Part shown: piece after piece, positions 17,576-27,611 of the stretch
Position numbering within the stretch: the stretch's first letter is position 1
How the letters are laid out: every line of letters begins with the position of its first letter
Assembly: GCF_900091455.1 (NCBI RefSeq)
Contig: NZ_LT607412.1
Span: 1,116,001-1,180,000, forward strand
Direction: 5' to 3'
From: Micromonospora coriariae
Lineage (GTDB): Bacteria; Actinomycetota; Actinomycetes; Mycobacteriales; Micromonosporaceae
DNA length: 64,000 nucleotides
The notes under the pieces: generated by a model
Databases searched by the model: none
What the model was told of the DNA's origin: nothing
The model's input: the letters and a program-made list of their open reading frames with translations, nothing else
Position numbers and translations under genes: made by a program

Positions 17576-18055
17576 TCAGGCCGCGGCGAGCGCCGGGGCG
17601 ATGGTGTCGGGCGCCCAGCGCGAGCGGTGACACTGCGACCAGCCCCGGCAGCCCGGGTCGGCCAGCGTGCAGAGCCGCTGCCTGCTGAGCACCTCGCCGT
17701 CGTCGGTGTCCCGGACGTCGAAGTGCACCGGGCGGACCGTGCCGTCCGGGGCGACGAGCAGGTGGCGGCCGGCGTCGAGCGTGTCGTCGCGCAGCAGGCA
17801 GTTGCGGTCCAGCAAACGGGCCAGCGCGGCGATGCTCGCATGCTCGGGGAGCCGCTCGGGCACCCCGTAGCAGTCCACGATCGTCGCGAACTCGCCCGGC
17901 GCCTGCCAGACGTCGCAGACCACGGCGTACGCCGGCAGCCGGGCCGGGTCGGCCACCGCCAGCGGCATCACCACACGGCCGAGCGCCTCGGCCAGCGCCG
18001 GGTAGACCTCCACGGGTCGTACCCGGTCGATTCTCCAGTTCCACAGCTCGGTCAT
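17576..18055 (-). CDS. Hypothetical protein
   Basis: 159 residues, not recognised. It starts MTELWNWRIDRVRPVEVYPALAEALGRVVMPLAVADPARLPAYAVVCDVWQAPGEFATI and has four cysteines late in the chain (RLCTLADPGCRGWSQCH). No signal peptide or membrane segment is visible, so it is probably cytoplasmic. ATG 18055 follows a GAGGAGGCGGA stretch, a strong ribosome site; an upstream ATG at 18082 is worse placed. It is convergent with DUF2277 and has no evident operon partner. The codon use and GC resemble neighbours, so it looks like a real gene. Confidence 0.7.
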   Translation of the reverse strand: MTELWNWRIDRVRPVEVYPALAEALGRVVMPLAVADPARLPAYAVVCDVWQAPGEFATIVDCYGVPERLPEHASIAALARLLDRNCLLRDDTLDAGRHLLVAPDGTVRPVHFDVRDTDDGEVLSRQRLCTLADPGCRGWSQCHRSRWAPDTIAPALAAA

Positions 18056-18288
18056 TCCGCCTCCTCGCTGCGTTCGTCCCACCGGCCTCCGGATCGGGCC
18101 TTACTGACGATGGTGGGGGGCATATGACCTCAGCCGGGGGCAAGTTACCGGTCTGTGACCATTCCGGGCAAAATTTACCTGAGCGCCAATGCTCGGAGTA
18201 GCGGGAAGGTGACAGTTTATCGGGTATGGTGCCCCCTCCGCGCGATCGGCGACGGGTGTTCCGAACCGCGACCCGCGTCGGCCGTCGG

Positions 18289-19278
18289 TCAGCGCAGGAC
18301 GAGCAGGTGCTCGCCGCGCGGCAGCAACTCACCCACCACCGGCGCGCCCGGAAGCTCACCGGCGACCAGCAGGCCGCCGGACGTCTGCGCGTCGGCCAAC
18401 AACAGCCGCTCGCCCTCGCCCACCGCGCCGAAGTCGGTCCACGGGGTGACCCAGTCCAGGTTGCGCCGGCTGCCGCCGCTGACGTACCCGTCGCGCAGCG
18501 CCTCCCGCGCGCCTGGCAGGTAGGGCACCCGCGCTGTGTCGATGGCCACCGTCAGCCGGCTCGCACGGGCCAGCTTCGAGGCGTGCCCGAGCAGGCCGAA
18601 CCCGGTCACGTCGGTGCCGCAGCGGATGCCCGCCGCGACCGCCGCCCGGGCGGCGTCCCGGTTGAGCGCACTCATCGTGGCCACCGCCTCCGGAAAGATC
18701 TCGCCGGTGGCCTTGTGCCGGGTGTTCAGCACGCCCACCCCGAGCGGCTTGGTCAACGACAGCGGCACCCCGGCGCGGCCCGCGTCGAGGGTGATCAGCT
18801 CCTCCGGCCGGACGGTGCCGGTGACCGCGAGGCCGTACTTCGGACCGTCGTCGTCGACGCTGTGCCCGCCGGCCAGGTGACAGCCGGCCTCCCGGGCCAC
18901 GTCCTGACCGCCTCGCAGCACCTCGCGGGCCAGCTCCAGCGGCAGCACGTCGCGCGGCCAGCAGAGCAGGTTGAGCGCGACCAGCGGGACGCCGCCCATC
19001 GCGTACACGTCGGAGAGCGCGTTGGCCGCGGCGATCCGACCCCAGTCGTACGCGTCGTCGACCACCGGCGTGAAGAAGTCGGCGGTGCTCACCAGGCCGG
19101 TCCGCTCATCCAGACGGACCACCGCCGCGTCGTCACCGTGGTCCAACCCGACCAGCAGTTCCGCGGTGCCGGTGGCCGGTCCGAGACCGGCCACCATGAT
19201 CTCCAACTCACCTGGAGGGATCTTGCAGGCGCATCCGCCGCCGCGGGCGTACCGGGTCAGGCGTACCGGTTCGGTCAT
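18289..19278 (-). CDS. selD: Selenide, water dikinase SelD
   Basis: 329 residues. SelD makes selenophosphate from selenide and ATP, the selenium donor for selenocysteine or selenouridine. The N-terminus MTEPVRLTRYARGGGCACKIPPGEL carries the catalytic Cys (C16) and Lys (K19) of the GxGCxCKI motif, here with Cys, not selenocysteine. Further motifs are TADFFTPVVDDAYDWGRIAAANALSDVYAMGG, GGHSVDDDGPKYGLAVTG and GTDVTGFGLLGHA, all typical. ATG 19278 was chosen because the family starts there. It is divergent from gluA. No selA, selB, selU or selenocysteine tRNA is visible in the window. Confidence 0.95.
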   Translation of the reverse strand: MTEPVRLTRYARGGGCACKIPPGELEIMVAGLGPATGTAELLVGLDHGDDAAVVRLDERTGLVSTADFFTPVVDDAYDWGRIAAANALSDVYAMGGVPLVALNLLCWPRDVLPLELAREVLRGGQDVAREAGCHLAGGHSVDDDGPKYGLAVTGTVRPEELITLDAGRAGVPLSLTKPLGVGVLNTRHKATGEIFPEAVATMSALNRDAARAAVAAGIRCGTDVTGFGLLGHASKLARASRLTVAIDTARVPYLPGAREALRDGYVSGGSRRNLDWVTPWTDFGAVGEGERLLLADAQTSGGLLVAGELPGAPVVGELLPRGEHLLVLR

Positions 19279-19393
19279 CCCCCCATGATCTCGGCAACCC
19301 GCCGCCGACGCCAGCGATGCGGCCCGCACGGTGACCGGAATCGGACTCGTGGCGACGAACGCGACCGGTGTTACCGCTCCGTGACCCGCCAGG

Positions 19394-19424
19394 TTGCGTT
19401 CCGCCACATCACGCCGCCTACAGT
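19394..19424 (+). promoter_or_regulatory. Possible promoter of the glu operon
   Basis: TTGCGT (19394-19399) and TACAGT (19419-19424) stand 19 bases apart in the selD-gluA divergent gap, giving a start near 19431 and a leader of about 50 bases. The spacing is longer than ideal, so this is only a candidate. Confidence 0.35.
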
Positions 19425-19481
19425 GGCCGCACCGGGGGTCAACCGACCCCTATCCGGGAGACGACAGGGACGGTGGACGAC

Positions 19482-20228
19482 GTGACGACGGGCGAACCGC
19501 TCATCGTGCTGGACGCGGTCAACAAGTGGTTCGGGCCGCTGCACGTGCTGGACGACGTCTCGCTGTCGGTGGGCCGGGGCGAGGTGGTCGTGGTGATCGG
19601 CCCGTCCGGCTCCGGCAAGTCGACGCTGTGCCGCGCCATCAACCGACTGGAGCCGATCAACTCCGGCACCATCACCTTCGACGGCCAGCCGCTGCCGGCC
19701 GAGGGCAAGCCCCTCGCGAAGCTGCGGAGCGAGGTCGGGATGGTCTTCCAGTCCTTCAACCTCTTCGCCCACAAGACCATCCTGGAGAACGTCACCCTCG
19801 GCCCGATCAAGGTCCGCAAGGAGAAGCCGGCCGCGGCCCGCGAGCGCGGCCTGGCTCTGCTCGACCGGGTCGGCATCGCCAACCAGGCGGACAAGTTCCC
19901 GGCCCAGCTCTCCGGTGGCCAGCAGCAGCGGGCGGCCATCGCCCGGGCGCTGGCCATGCAGCCCAAGGCGATGCTCTTCGACGAGCCGACCAGCGCGCTG
20001 GACCCGGAGATGGTCGGCGAGGTGCTGGACGTGATGACCTCGCTGGCACGGGACGGCATGACGATGGTCGTGGTCACCCACGAGATGGGCTTCGCCCGGC
20101 ACGCCGCGAACCGGGTCATCTTCATGGCCGACGGCCAGCTGGTCGAGGACGCCCCGCCGGCGGAGTTCTTCGCCAACCCGCGCAGTGAGCGCGCCCGGGA
20201 CTTCCTCTCCAAGATCCTCACGCACTAG
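19482..20228 (+). CDS. gluA: Glutamate ABC transporter ATP-binding protein GluA
   Basis: 248 residues. ABC ATPase of the polar amino acid importer family: Walker [10 protein letters not shown] (about residues 40-48), Q-loop MVFQSFNLF, signature [15 protein letters not shown], Walker [13 protein letters not shown] and the switch His in VVVTHEMGF. It is the first gene of gluABCD (ATPase, binding protein, two permeases), the order known from Corynebacterium and Streptomyces glutamate uptake. It energises import at the membrane. Starts at GTG 19473 or 19482 are both plausible; I chose 19482, with GGTGGA about 6 bases upstream. Glutamate as substrate is inferred from synteny. Confidence 0.9.
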   Translation: MTTGEPLIVLDAVNKWFGPLHVLDDVSLSVGRGEVVVVIGPSGSGKSTLCRAINRLEPINSGTITFDGQPLPAEGKPLAKLRSEVGMVFQSFNLFAHKTILENVTLGPIKVRKEKPAAARERGLALLDRVGIANQADKFPAQLSGGQQQRAAIARALAMQPKAMLFDEPTSALDPEMVGEVLDVMTSLARDGMTMVVVTHEMGFARHAANRVIFMADGQLVEDAPPAEFFANPRSERARDFLSKILTH

Positions 20229-20285
20229 GCGTTCGTACTGGAGCACGCCGGCCACCGGCGGGCCCCGTTGAAGAAGGAGAAGAGT

Positions 20286-21164
20286 ATGCGTATCAAGCGC
20301 GTTGCGGCAGTCGCCGCGGTCGCCGCTCTGGCGCTCGGCCTGACCGCCTGTGGCGGCGACGAGGGCGGGGAGGGCACCGGCTCCGGCAGCAAGTCCTTCG
20401 CCGCCGGCAGCACCATGGAGAAGCTGAACAAGGCCCAGAAGATCAAGGTCGGCACCAAGTTCGACCAGCCAGGCTTCGGTCAGAAGGGCCTGTCCGGCAA
20501 GCCGGAGGGCTTCGACGTCGAGATCGCGAAGATCATCGTCAAGGAGCTCGGCATCCCCGAGGACAAGATCGAGTGGGTCGAGGCCCCCTCGAAGGTCCGC
20601 GAGGACGTGATCGTCAACGGCACGGTCGACCTGGTCGCCGCGACCTACACGATCAACGACAAGCGCAAGGAGCGCATTGCCTTCGCCGGGCCGTACTACG
20701 AGGCCGGCCAGAACATCATGGTGAAGAAGGACGACACCGCGATCACCGGTCCGGACTCGTTCAAGGACGGCACCAAGAAGGTCTGCTCGGTCACCGGCTC
20801 CACCCCGGCCGAGGAGATCAAGAAGTACGTCAAGGACGTCGCCACCCAGCTGGTGCTCTTCGACACCTACGACAAGTGCCGTGACGCCCTCAAGGGCGGC
20901 CAGGTCGACGCCGTGACCACGGACAACGTGATCCTGCTCGGCTACATCGCCAAGGACGAGGCGTCCTTCAAGCTGGCCGGCCCCAACTTCACCAAGGAGC
21001 CGTACGGCATCGGTGTGAAGAAGGAGGACGCGGACTTCCGCAGCTTCATCAACGACACCCTGGACAAGGCGGTCGGCGACGGTAGCTGGAAGAAGGCCTG
21101 GGACGACACCGCCGGCAAGTTCGGCGCGGAGCTGGGCTCGGCGCCCACCATCAACCGCTACTGA
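20286..21164 (+). CDS. gluB: Glutamate ABC transporter substrate-binding lipoprotein GluB
   Basis: 292 residues. A lipoprotein signal peptide (MRIKRVAAVAAVAALALGLTAC) has the lipobox cysteine at C22, so the protein is membrane-anchored outside the cell. A type II periplasmic-binding fold follows (KIKVGTKFDQPGFGQK, GFDVEIAKIIVKELG, LVAATYTINDKRKERIAFAGPYYEAGQNIMV, KKVCSVTGSTPAEEIK). ATG 20286 has an AAGGAG site. It lies 57 bases after gluA, the usual spacing for a highly expressed binding protein in such operons. Confidence 0.92.
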   Translation: MRIKRVAAVAAVAALALGLTACGGDEGGEGTGSGSKSFAAGSTMEKLNKAQKIKVGTKFDQPGFGQKGLSGKPEGFDVEIAKIIVKELGIPEDKIEWVEAPSKVREDVIVNGTVDLVAATYTINDKRKERIAFAGPYYEAGQNIMVKKDDTAITGPDSFKDGTKKVCSVTGSTPAEEIKKYVKDVATQLVLFDTYDKCRDALKGGQVDAVTTDNVILLGYIAKDEASFKLAGPNFTKEPYGIGVKKEDADFRSFINDTLDKAVGDGSWKKAWDDTAGKFGAELGSAPTINRY

Positions 21165-21205
21165 TCTGACCCTTTCGATCTGGAGGGTGGGAGGAACACC
21201 GACCC

Positions 21206-21913
21206 GTGAACGTGCTCATCGACAAGTTCGACGTCTTTGCCGGTGGCTTCTGGCTCACCCTCCAGATCTGCATACTCGCCGCGATCGGCGCCCTGATCCT
21301 GGGCGCGATCGTGGCGGTACTGCGGATCTCCCCCGTGCCGCCGCTGCGGGCGGTCGGCACCGCGTACGTCAACGTCTTCCGCAACATGCCGCTGACCGTG
21401 GTGATGTTCTTCGCCGCGTTCGGCCTGCCGGCGCTCGGCTCCAACGCGGACTTTCTCCGCATCCCGGTGATCGACTCGTTGTTCACCCGGCTCGGCACGG
21501 ACCTGCCGTACTTCCGGTTCGCGCTGATCGCCCTGGTGCTGTACACCGCCGCGTTCGTCTGTGAGGCGCTGCGGTCCGGGGTCAACGCGGTGCCCGCCGG
21601 CCAGGCGGAGGCCGCGCGATCGCTGGGTCTGACCTTCGGGCAGAACCTGCGTCACGTGGTGCTGCCGCAGTCCTGGCAGGCCTCGGTGGTGCCGCTCGGC
21701 TCGGTGATCATCGCGATGATCAAGAACTCGGCGCTGGCCGGCTTCTTCGGGGTGGTGGGTGACCTGTCGGCCACTGCCGACCAGCTCACCGGGGCCGAGG
21801 GCTACGCCTTCGTCCCGGTCGCCATCGGCATCTCGATCGGTTACCTGATCATGACGGTGCCGCTCGGCACCCTGCTGGACCGGATCGAGAAGCGACAGGC
21901 GGTGTCCCGATGA
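21206..21913 (+). CDS. gluC: Glutamate ABC transporter permease GluC
   Basis: 235 residues, integral membrane permease of the HisMQ type. The first helix is GFWLTLQICILAAIGALILGAIVAVLRI; the EAA loop is EALRSGVNAVPAGQAEAARSLGLTFGQNLRHVVLPQ, which docks on the GluA ATPase. About five membrane spans are visible. Start GTG 21206 has GGAGG about 11 bases upstream; NVLIDKFDVFAGGFW is typical of family starts. It overlaps gluD by 4 bases (ATGA). Confidence 0.92.
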   Translation: MNVLIDKFDVFAGGFWLTLQICILAAIGALILGAIVAVLRISPVPPLRAVGTAYVNVFRNMPLTVVMFFAAFGLPALGSNADFLRIPVIDSLFTRLGTDLPYFRFALIALVLYTAAFVCEALRSGVNAVPAGQAEAARSLGLTFGQNLRHVVLPQSWQASVVPLGSVIIAMIKNSALAGFFGVVGDLSATADQLTGAEGYAFVPVAIGISIGYLIMTVPLGTLLDRIEKRQAVSR

Positions 21914-22878
21914 GTCAGCAGACCAGCGTCCTCTACGACGTCCCCGGGCCCCGGCAGCGGCGGATCACGCTGATCAGCAGCATCGTCGCCGGGCTGGTCC
22001 TGCTCGTCGGGGCGTACTTCCTGATCTACCGGCCCCTGGACGAAAAGGGCCAGTTCTCGATGGAGTTGTGGGGACCGTTGGTCGACCCCTCCAACGAGAA
22101 CTTCTCCCTGGTCTGGGACCGGATCGGCCTCGGCTTCAAGAACACCCTGATCGCGGCGGCGATGGCCATCGTGGCCTCGCTGGTGGTCGGCACGCTGCTG
22201 GCGGTGCTGCGGATCCAGCTCAAGTCCCTGACCCGTCGCACGTTCACCGGGCTCGCCACGCCGCTGGCGTATCTGCTGCGGGGGCTGAGCACGCTGCTGT
22301 CGGCGATCACCCGGGTCTGCGTCGAAGTGTTCCGCGGCCTGCCGGTCGTGATCACCATTTTCTTCGTGGCCCGCGGCTTTCCCGAGTTCGGCATCACCTT
22401 CGACAACCTCTGGTATCTGGTCATTGGCCTCACCATCTACAACTCGGTGGTGATCGCCGAGATCCTCCGCTCCGGCATGGAGGGACTGCCCGGCGGCCAG
22501 GGCGAGGCCGCCGCCGCCATCGGGCTGTCCCCGGCACAGACCACCCGGATGATCCTTCTGCCGCAGGCATTCCGGATCATGCTGCCGGCGCTGATCAGCC
22601 AGCTCGTCGTGGTGCTCAAGGACACCTCGCTCGGCTTCATCATCAGCTACGAGGAGACCCTGAACATCGGCAAGCAGATCATCGGCGCACTGGGTAACCC
22701 CATCCAGGTCTACGTCGTGATCGCCGTGCTCTTCATCGTGGTGAACTACTCGCTGTCGAAGCTCGCCCAGTACGTCCAACGGCGGCTCGCCCGGGGCCGC
22801 AAGACCGCGAACACCCCGGCACAGAACCCGCCGCCGGCGGCACTGATGTCCCAGGCCGAGGGCGCCGGGGGCATCTGA
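21910..22878 (+). CDS. gluD: Glutamate ABC transporter permease GluD
   Basis: 322 residues, second permease of the importer. After a cytoplasmic N-terminus comes a first membrane span (LISSIVAGLVLLVGAYFLI), then the permease domain with VFRGLPVVITIFFVARG, the EAA loop EILRSGMEGLPGGQGEAAAAIGLSPAQTTRMILLPQ and VVLKDTSLGFIISY. The longer N-terminus and C-terminal tail than GluC are usual for GluD. The start overlaps the gluC stop by 4 bases. A strong terminator follows 15 bases after the stop, closing the operon. Confidence 0.92.
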   Translation: MSQQTSVLYDVPGPRQRRITLISSIVAGLVLLVGAYFLIYRPLDEKGQFSMELWGPLVDPSNENFSLVWDRIGLGFKNTLIAAAMAIVASLVVGTLLAVLRIQLKSLTRRTFTGLATPLAYLLRGLSTLLSAITRVCVEVFRGLPVVITIFFVARGFPEFGITFDNLWYLVIGLTIYNSVVIAEILRSGMEGLPGGQGEAAAAIGLSPAQTTRMILLPQAFRIMLPALISQLVVVLKDTSLGFIISYEETLNIGKQIIGALGNPIQVYVVIAVLFIVVNYSLSKLAQYVQRRLARGRKTANTPAQNPPPAALMSQAEGAGGI

Positions 22879-22893
22879 CAATCAGCTCGCAGT

Positions 22894-22928
22894 GAAAGGG
22901 CCAGCCCGGTGTCCGGGCTGGCCCTTTC
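22894..22928 (+). terminator. Terminator of the gluABCD operon
   Basis: Perfect 16-bp inverted repeat (GAAAGGGCCAGCCCGG and complement) with a 3-base TGT loop, 15 bases after the gluD stop. It also lies 20 bases past the end of the convergent small membrane protein gene, so it may serve both strands. Confidence 0.85.
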
Positions 22929-22948
22929 CGCTTCGCTGACGGCTTGCC

Positions 22949-23332
22949 TCAGAAGCTGTGGTCGGTGCCGAACCAGAACCACAGGAATGGTAGGGCCAGC
23001 GCTACGACGGTCGCCGCCAGCAGAGGCAGAGAGCCGACGAACCGAACGGCCCGGAACCGGCGCCACTGCCGACGATTGAAGAGCACCACGGCGACCAGCA
23101 GCACTGTGCCCATTACGGCGATCTCGAAGACGGCGAAGCGGGCGCCGTCCCGGCCGTACGGTGCGACGACCTCATCACCATTGATCGCGCGAATGTAGTA
23201 GGTGAGAGTGTCCACGGCAGCGATCAGCACGATCGTGAGCAGGCCGATGACCAGGTTGCCGGCCAGCCAGACCAACACGATCCGGAGTAGGCCCGGGCGG
23301 TTGGCGGTCGCCGGCACGCCCACTGTCTGCAT
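22949..23332 (-). CDS. Hypothetical four-span membrane protein
   Basis: 127 residues, family not recognised. Four hydrophobic segments are visible: about 18-42 (IVLVWLAGNLVIGLLTIVLIA), 66-86 (FAVFEIAVMGTVLLVAVVLF) and 97-120 (FVGSLPLLAATVVALALPFLWFWFG), with the first probably splitting in two or one helix spanning the membrane alone; the count is 3-4. It starts 9 bases after the rny stop on the same strand and is probably the last gene of the rny transcript. Function unknown. Confidence 0.7.
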   Translation of the reverse strand: MQTVGVPATANRPGLLRIVLVWLAGNLVIGLLTIVLIAAVDTLTYYIRAINGDEVVAPYGRDGARFAVFEIAVMGTVLLVAVVLFNRRQWRRFRAVRFVGSLPLLAATVVALALPFLWFWFGTDHSF

Positions 23333-23341
23333 CGGGTCGGA

Positions 23342-25108
23342 CTAGCGGGCGATCTCGGTGACCCGGGACTCGCGGACCACTGTGACCCGGATCTGACCCG
23401 GGTAGGTCAGCTCCTCCTCGATCTGCTTGGCCACGTCCCGGGCAAGCACGGCCGCCCCGATGTCGTCCACGTCGTCCGGCTTGACCATCACCCGGATCTC
23501 CCGGCCGGCCTGCATGGCGAAGACCTTGTCGACGCCGAGCTTGCTGGCGGCGATCTCCTCGATCCGCTCCAGCCGCTTGACGTACGCCTCCAGGCTCTCC
23601 CGGCGTGCGCCCGGCCGACCGCCGGAACAAGCGTCGGAGGCCTGGGTGAGAACGGCCTCGATGGTCTGCGGGGGCACCTCGTTGTGGTGCGCCTCGATGG
23701 CGTGCACCACGTCCTCGTGCTCGCCGTACTTGCGGGCCAGGTCGGCGCCGATGATGGCGTGGCTGCCCTCCACCTCGTGGGTGAGCGCCTTGCCGATGTC
23801 GTGCAGGAACGCCGACCGCTTGATGGTGGGCACGTCCAGCCGCAGCTCGGCGGCCATGATGCCGGCGATGTGCGCGGTCTCGACCAGGTGCTTGAGCACG
23901 TTCTGCCCGTACGAGGTGCGGTAGCGCAGCCGGCCCAGCAGGGTGACCAGCTCGGGGTGGATCTCGGTGATGCCGACCTCGACCAGGGCGTCCTCGGCGG
24001 CCCGGTGGCAGAGCTCCTCCACCTCGTGCCGGGCCAGGTCGTAGACCTCCTCGATCCGGTGCGGGTGGATCCGCCCGTCCAGCACCAGCTTCTCCAGGGT
24101 GAGCCGGCCGACCTCGCGGCGTACCGGGTCGAAGCAGGAGAGCAGCACCGCCTCCGGGGTGTCGTCGATGATCAGGTTGACCCCGGTCACCGACTCGAAG
24201 GCGCGGATGTTGCGCCCCTCCCGGCCGATGATGCGGCCCTTCATCTCGTCGCCGGGCAGGTGCAGGACGCTGACCACGCTCTCCGCGGTCTGCTCACTCG
24301 CCACCCGCTGGATCGCGTCGACCACGATGTGCCGGGCCCGCTGCTCGGCGGTGTTGCGTGCGTCGGACTCGATGTCCCGCACCAGGAGCGCCGCCTCCCG
24401 CTTGGCCTGCGTCTCGATCGCCTCGATCAGCTCCAGCCGGGCCGCGTCGGCGGTGAGCCCGGCCACCCGCTCCAGCTCCCGGCGGCGCAGCTCCTCCGCC
24501 TCGGCCAGCTCGGCTTCCCGTCGGGTGAGCTCGGCCTCCCGGGCCGCCAGTGCCGCGCGGGCCCCGGTGAGCTGCCGCTCCCGCTCGGCGAACCGCTCCA
24601 CCTCCTCGGTGTGCAGCCGCTCGCGCTCGTCCATCCGGGCCGCGCGGCGTTCCACCTCGGCCGCCTGTTCCCGGGTGGTGGCGGCGAGCACCGCGACCTC
24701 CCGCTCGCCACTGCGCCGGGCCGTGGTGCGCAACTGCTCGGCGTCCGCCTCAGCCTGCTTGTGCGCCCGCTCCAGCACCGTGTCGGCCTCCGCGCGGGCG
24801 TCGTCGAGCACCCGGCGGGCCTCGGCCCGGGCCGCCTTCGCCTCGGCCTTCGCCGCCGCGGCCTCGGCCCGAGCGGCCGACGCCGCCGACTTCGCCACGT
24901 CGATAGTGCTGTTGGCCTGGTCGGCCGCGCTGCGCAGGGCGGCCAGGGACTGCTCCTGGCGGTCCTTCTCGGCGATGAAGGCCGGGTCCTCCGGCACCGG
25001 GGCCGTGCCGACCTGGCGCAGCGTCCGGACGCCGAAGAGCACCGCGCCGACCACCACCACGGTCAGGACCAGTACGGCAGCGAGGAGCACCATGTCGAAG
25101 TTGCTCAT
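23342..25108 (-). CDS. rny: Ribonuclease Y
   Basis: 588 residues. Endoribonuclease of the RNase Y type that initiates mRNA decay at the membrane. An N-terminal transmembrane helix (DMVLLAAVLVLTVVVVGAVLFGV) is followed by a very long Ala/Glu/Arg coiled coil (about residues 40-260), a KH domain (KGRIIGREGRNIRAFESVTGVNLIIDDTPEAV) and an HD domain (RSAFLHDIGKALTHEVEGSHA with the metal-binding His-Asp). The C-terminal half is the most conserved. ATG 25108 was chosen because the anchor helix starts at residue 5; the frame stays open upstream without a better start. The recA-recX-rny neighbourhood is seen in related actinomycetes. Confidence 0.9.
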   Translation of the reverse strand: MSNFDMVLLAAVLVLTVVVVGAVLFGVRTLRQVGTAPVPEDPAFIAEKDRQEQSLAALRSAADQANSTIDVAKSAASAARAEAAAAKAEAKAARAEARRVLDDARAEADTVLERAHKQAEADAEQLRTTARRSGEREVAVLAATTREQAAEVERRAARMDERERLHTEEVERFAERERQLTGARAALAAREAELTRREAELAEAEELRRRELERVAGLTADAARLELIEAIETQAKREAALLVRDIESDARNTAEQRARHIVVDAIQRVASEQTAESVVSVLHLPGDEMKGRIIGREGRNIRAFESVTGVNLIIDDTPEAVLLSCFDPVRREVGRLTLEKLVLDGRIHPHRIEEVYDLARHEVEELCHRAAEDALVEVGITEIHPELVTLLGRLRYRTSYGQNVLKHLVETAHIAGIMAAELRLDVPTIKRSAFLHDIGKALTHEVEGSHAIIGADLARKYGEHEDVVHAIEAHHNEVPPQTIEAVLTQASDACSGGRPGARRESLEAYVKRLERIEEIAASKLGVDKVFAMQAGREIRVMVKPDDVDDIGAAVLARDVAKQIEEELTYPGQIRVTVVRESRVTEIAR

Positions 25109-25720
25109 GCCGGGACCTCGTGCGGACCGCCGGTGAACCTGTGCCGCCCCGCCATGGCCGCCTCCCCCTGGATACGTCGGCGCCGCAGCGACCGTGCCAA
25201 GGGCACGCTCCTGCGGCTCTGGACGCCCGACCGGAGCGACTGGCCGTGGGTAGCTCTCTCCGCCGGCGGTGCCCGCGGGCATCGTCGGCGGCCGGGTGCA
25301 GTTGTCGCGCGGCTCCGGACCGGCCTGCCCGGAGCTGCGATGAATGGCCGGTTGCGCTGGCCAAAGTGATGCTGTTCTGTTACGCGATCTATGTTGTGCG
25401 CTTAGCCTGCGCTTGGTCGGGCAATGTGAGCCTGTATGGCGAGGCTAGGTCTCCGGAGGCGGTCTGGTCAAGAACTCATGATCAAACCCCCCGAACGGAG
25501 AGAAGCCGCGGCATCACCGCGTGCTGATGTCGGGCCGGACACGAGCGGACAAACTCCGCGAGCGGGCTCCCTTGGGGAGCATGTCAGCCCTGCTCAACCC
25601 CGGCCAAGCGCCCACTGGGCGACACTGGACCGTCCGGGCCGGCTCCGGGGTGTGACCCATCCGTCGAATTGCGGACATCGCCGAGGGCGCGCGGGTCGGC
25701 CCCGGCACGCACCGGGGCAC
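25109..25720. other. 612-base intergenic region between rny and recX
   Basis: No convincing gene is seen here. The open frames crossing it are high-GC shadows without family features. A small hairpin (GCTCCC/GGGAGC, 25566-25580) about 140 bases past the recX stop may be a weak terminator. An AT-richer patch (25370-25450, containing TTCTGTTACGCGATCTATGTTGTG) is the likely place for the rny promoter, but no clear -35/-10 pair stands out. Confidence 0.5.
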
Positions 25721-26419
25721 TCACCCGCCCGGGTGGTTGTCCCGCTCCAACTCGCCCTCGGCGTCGGCGAGCGCGTCGGCATCGATCTGCTCGGCGAACT
25801 CGGCCGCCTCGGCGCTCTGCGCGGCGAGCGCGTCCTTCACCGCCCGGATCGCCACGCCGGGTGGGTAGCCCTTGCGGGCCAGCATGCCCACCAGCCGCCG
25901 GAAGACCGCGTCGGGCTCACCACGGGCGGTGCGCAGCTTTCGCTCCACCAGGGCACGGGCGGTCTCCGCCTCGGTCTCCTCGTCCAGCTCGCCCAGCGCC
26001 TCGGTGGCCACCTCGCCGTCCACGCCCTTCTGGCGCAGCTCGTTGGCGAGCGCCCGCCGGGCCAGACCCCGCCCGGAATGCCGACTGGAGACCCAGGCCC
26101 TGGCGAACGCGGCGTCGTCGATGATGCCGACCTCGTCGTACCGGTCGAGCACCTCGGCCGAGACCTGCTCGGAGATGCCCCGCTTGGCCAGCGCCCCGGC
26201 CAGCTCGGACCGGGTGCGTGGCCGGACGGCGAGCTGGCGCAGGCAGATCTCGCGGGCCACCTCCGACTCGTCGCGAGGTGGTGACGCGGATTCGGCCGCG
26301 TCGGCCTCCTCGGACCGGCCACGGCGACCCCGACGGGGGCGGGGCGGATCGCTGGCGTCGCCCGTACGGGGCGGACTAGCATCCCAGCCCCGCCCCGTAC
26401 GAGCGCGTCGTCCTGCCAC
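25721..26419 (-). CDS. recX: RecA regulator RecX
   Basis: 232 residues. RecX binds RecA filaments and limits recombinase activity. A charged, Arg-rich N-terminal extension (about 55 residues) precedes the three-helix repeats, recognisable by EICLRQLAVRPRTRSELAGALAKRGIS, GIIDDAAFARAWVSSR, RGLARRALANELRQKGV and RALVERKLRT...FRRLVGMLARKGY. GTG 26419 begins 14 bases after the recA stop without a strong ribosome site, consistent with coupling to recA. The C-terminus is acidic (ALADAEGELERDNHPGG). Confidence 0.88.
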   Translation of the reverse strand: MAGRRARTGRGWDASPPRTGDASDPPRPRRGRRGRSEEADAAESASPPRDESEVAREICLRQLAVRPRTRSELAGALAKRGISEQVSAEVLDRYDEVGIIDDAAFARAWVSSRHSGRGLARRALANELRQKGVDGEVATEALGELDEETEAETARALVERKLRTARGEPDAVFRRLVGMLARKGYPPGVAIRAVKDALAAQSAEAAEFAEQIDADALADAEGELERDNHPGG

Positions 26420-26433
26420 GGGTCAGCGACCGG

Positions 26434-27480
<1,047 letters not shown>

Positions 27481-27534
27481 GGTTGCCACCCCTGCCTTCG
27501 CCGGCGTCTTTGCTGAGCTTCGCGTCACGCGGAC

Positions 27535-27556
27535 ACGCTAGGCGCTGGGTCCGACA
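27535..27556 (-). promoter_or_regulatory. PafBC/RecA-NDp-like damage promoter of recA
   Basis: On the minus strand TGTCGGAC (27556-27549), 8 bases, TAGCGT (27540-27535). This fits the LexA-independent RecA-NDp/PafBC pattern (TGTCRGTG, 8 bases, TANNNT) at 6 of 8 positions in the first block plus the exact spacing and TANNNT. The predicted start, 7 bases after the -10, is 27528, the first base of an in-frame GTG. Confidence 0.55.
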
Positions 27557-27611
27557 GAAAACCAGCCGACGGGCCGCGAGCTGTGGACGAGCACCCCGCT
27601 GTGGACAATAG

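Noticed and set aside
18056..18288. Possible selenocysteine tRNA beside selD
   Set aside because: I looked for a long acceptor/T-arm with TTCGA and CCA end; none was found in the gap.
25120..25527. Possible small genes in the rny-recX gap
   Set aside because: The frames lack ribosome sites and family features; composition is that of non-coding high-GC DNA.
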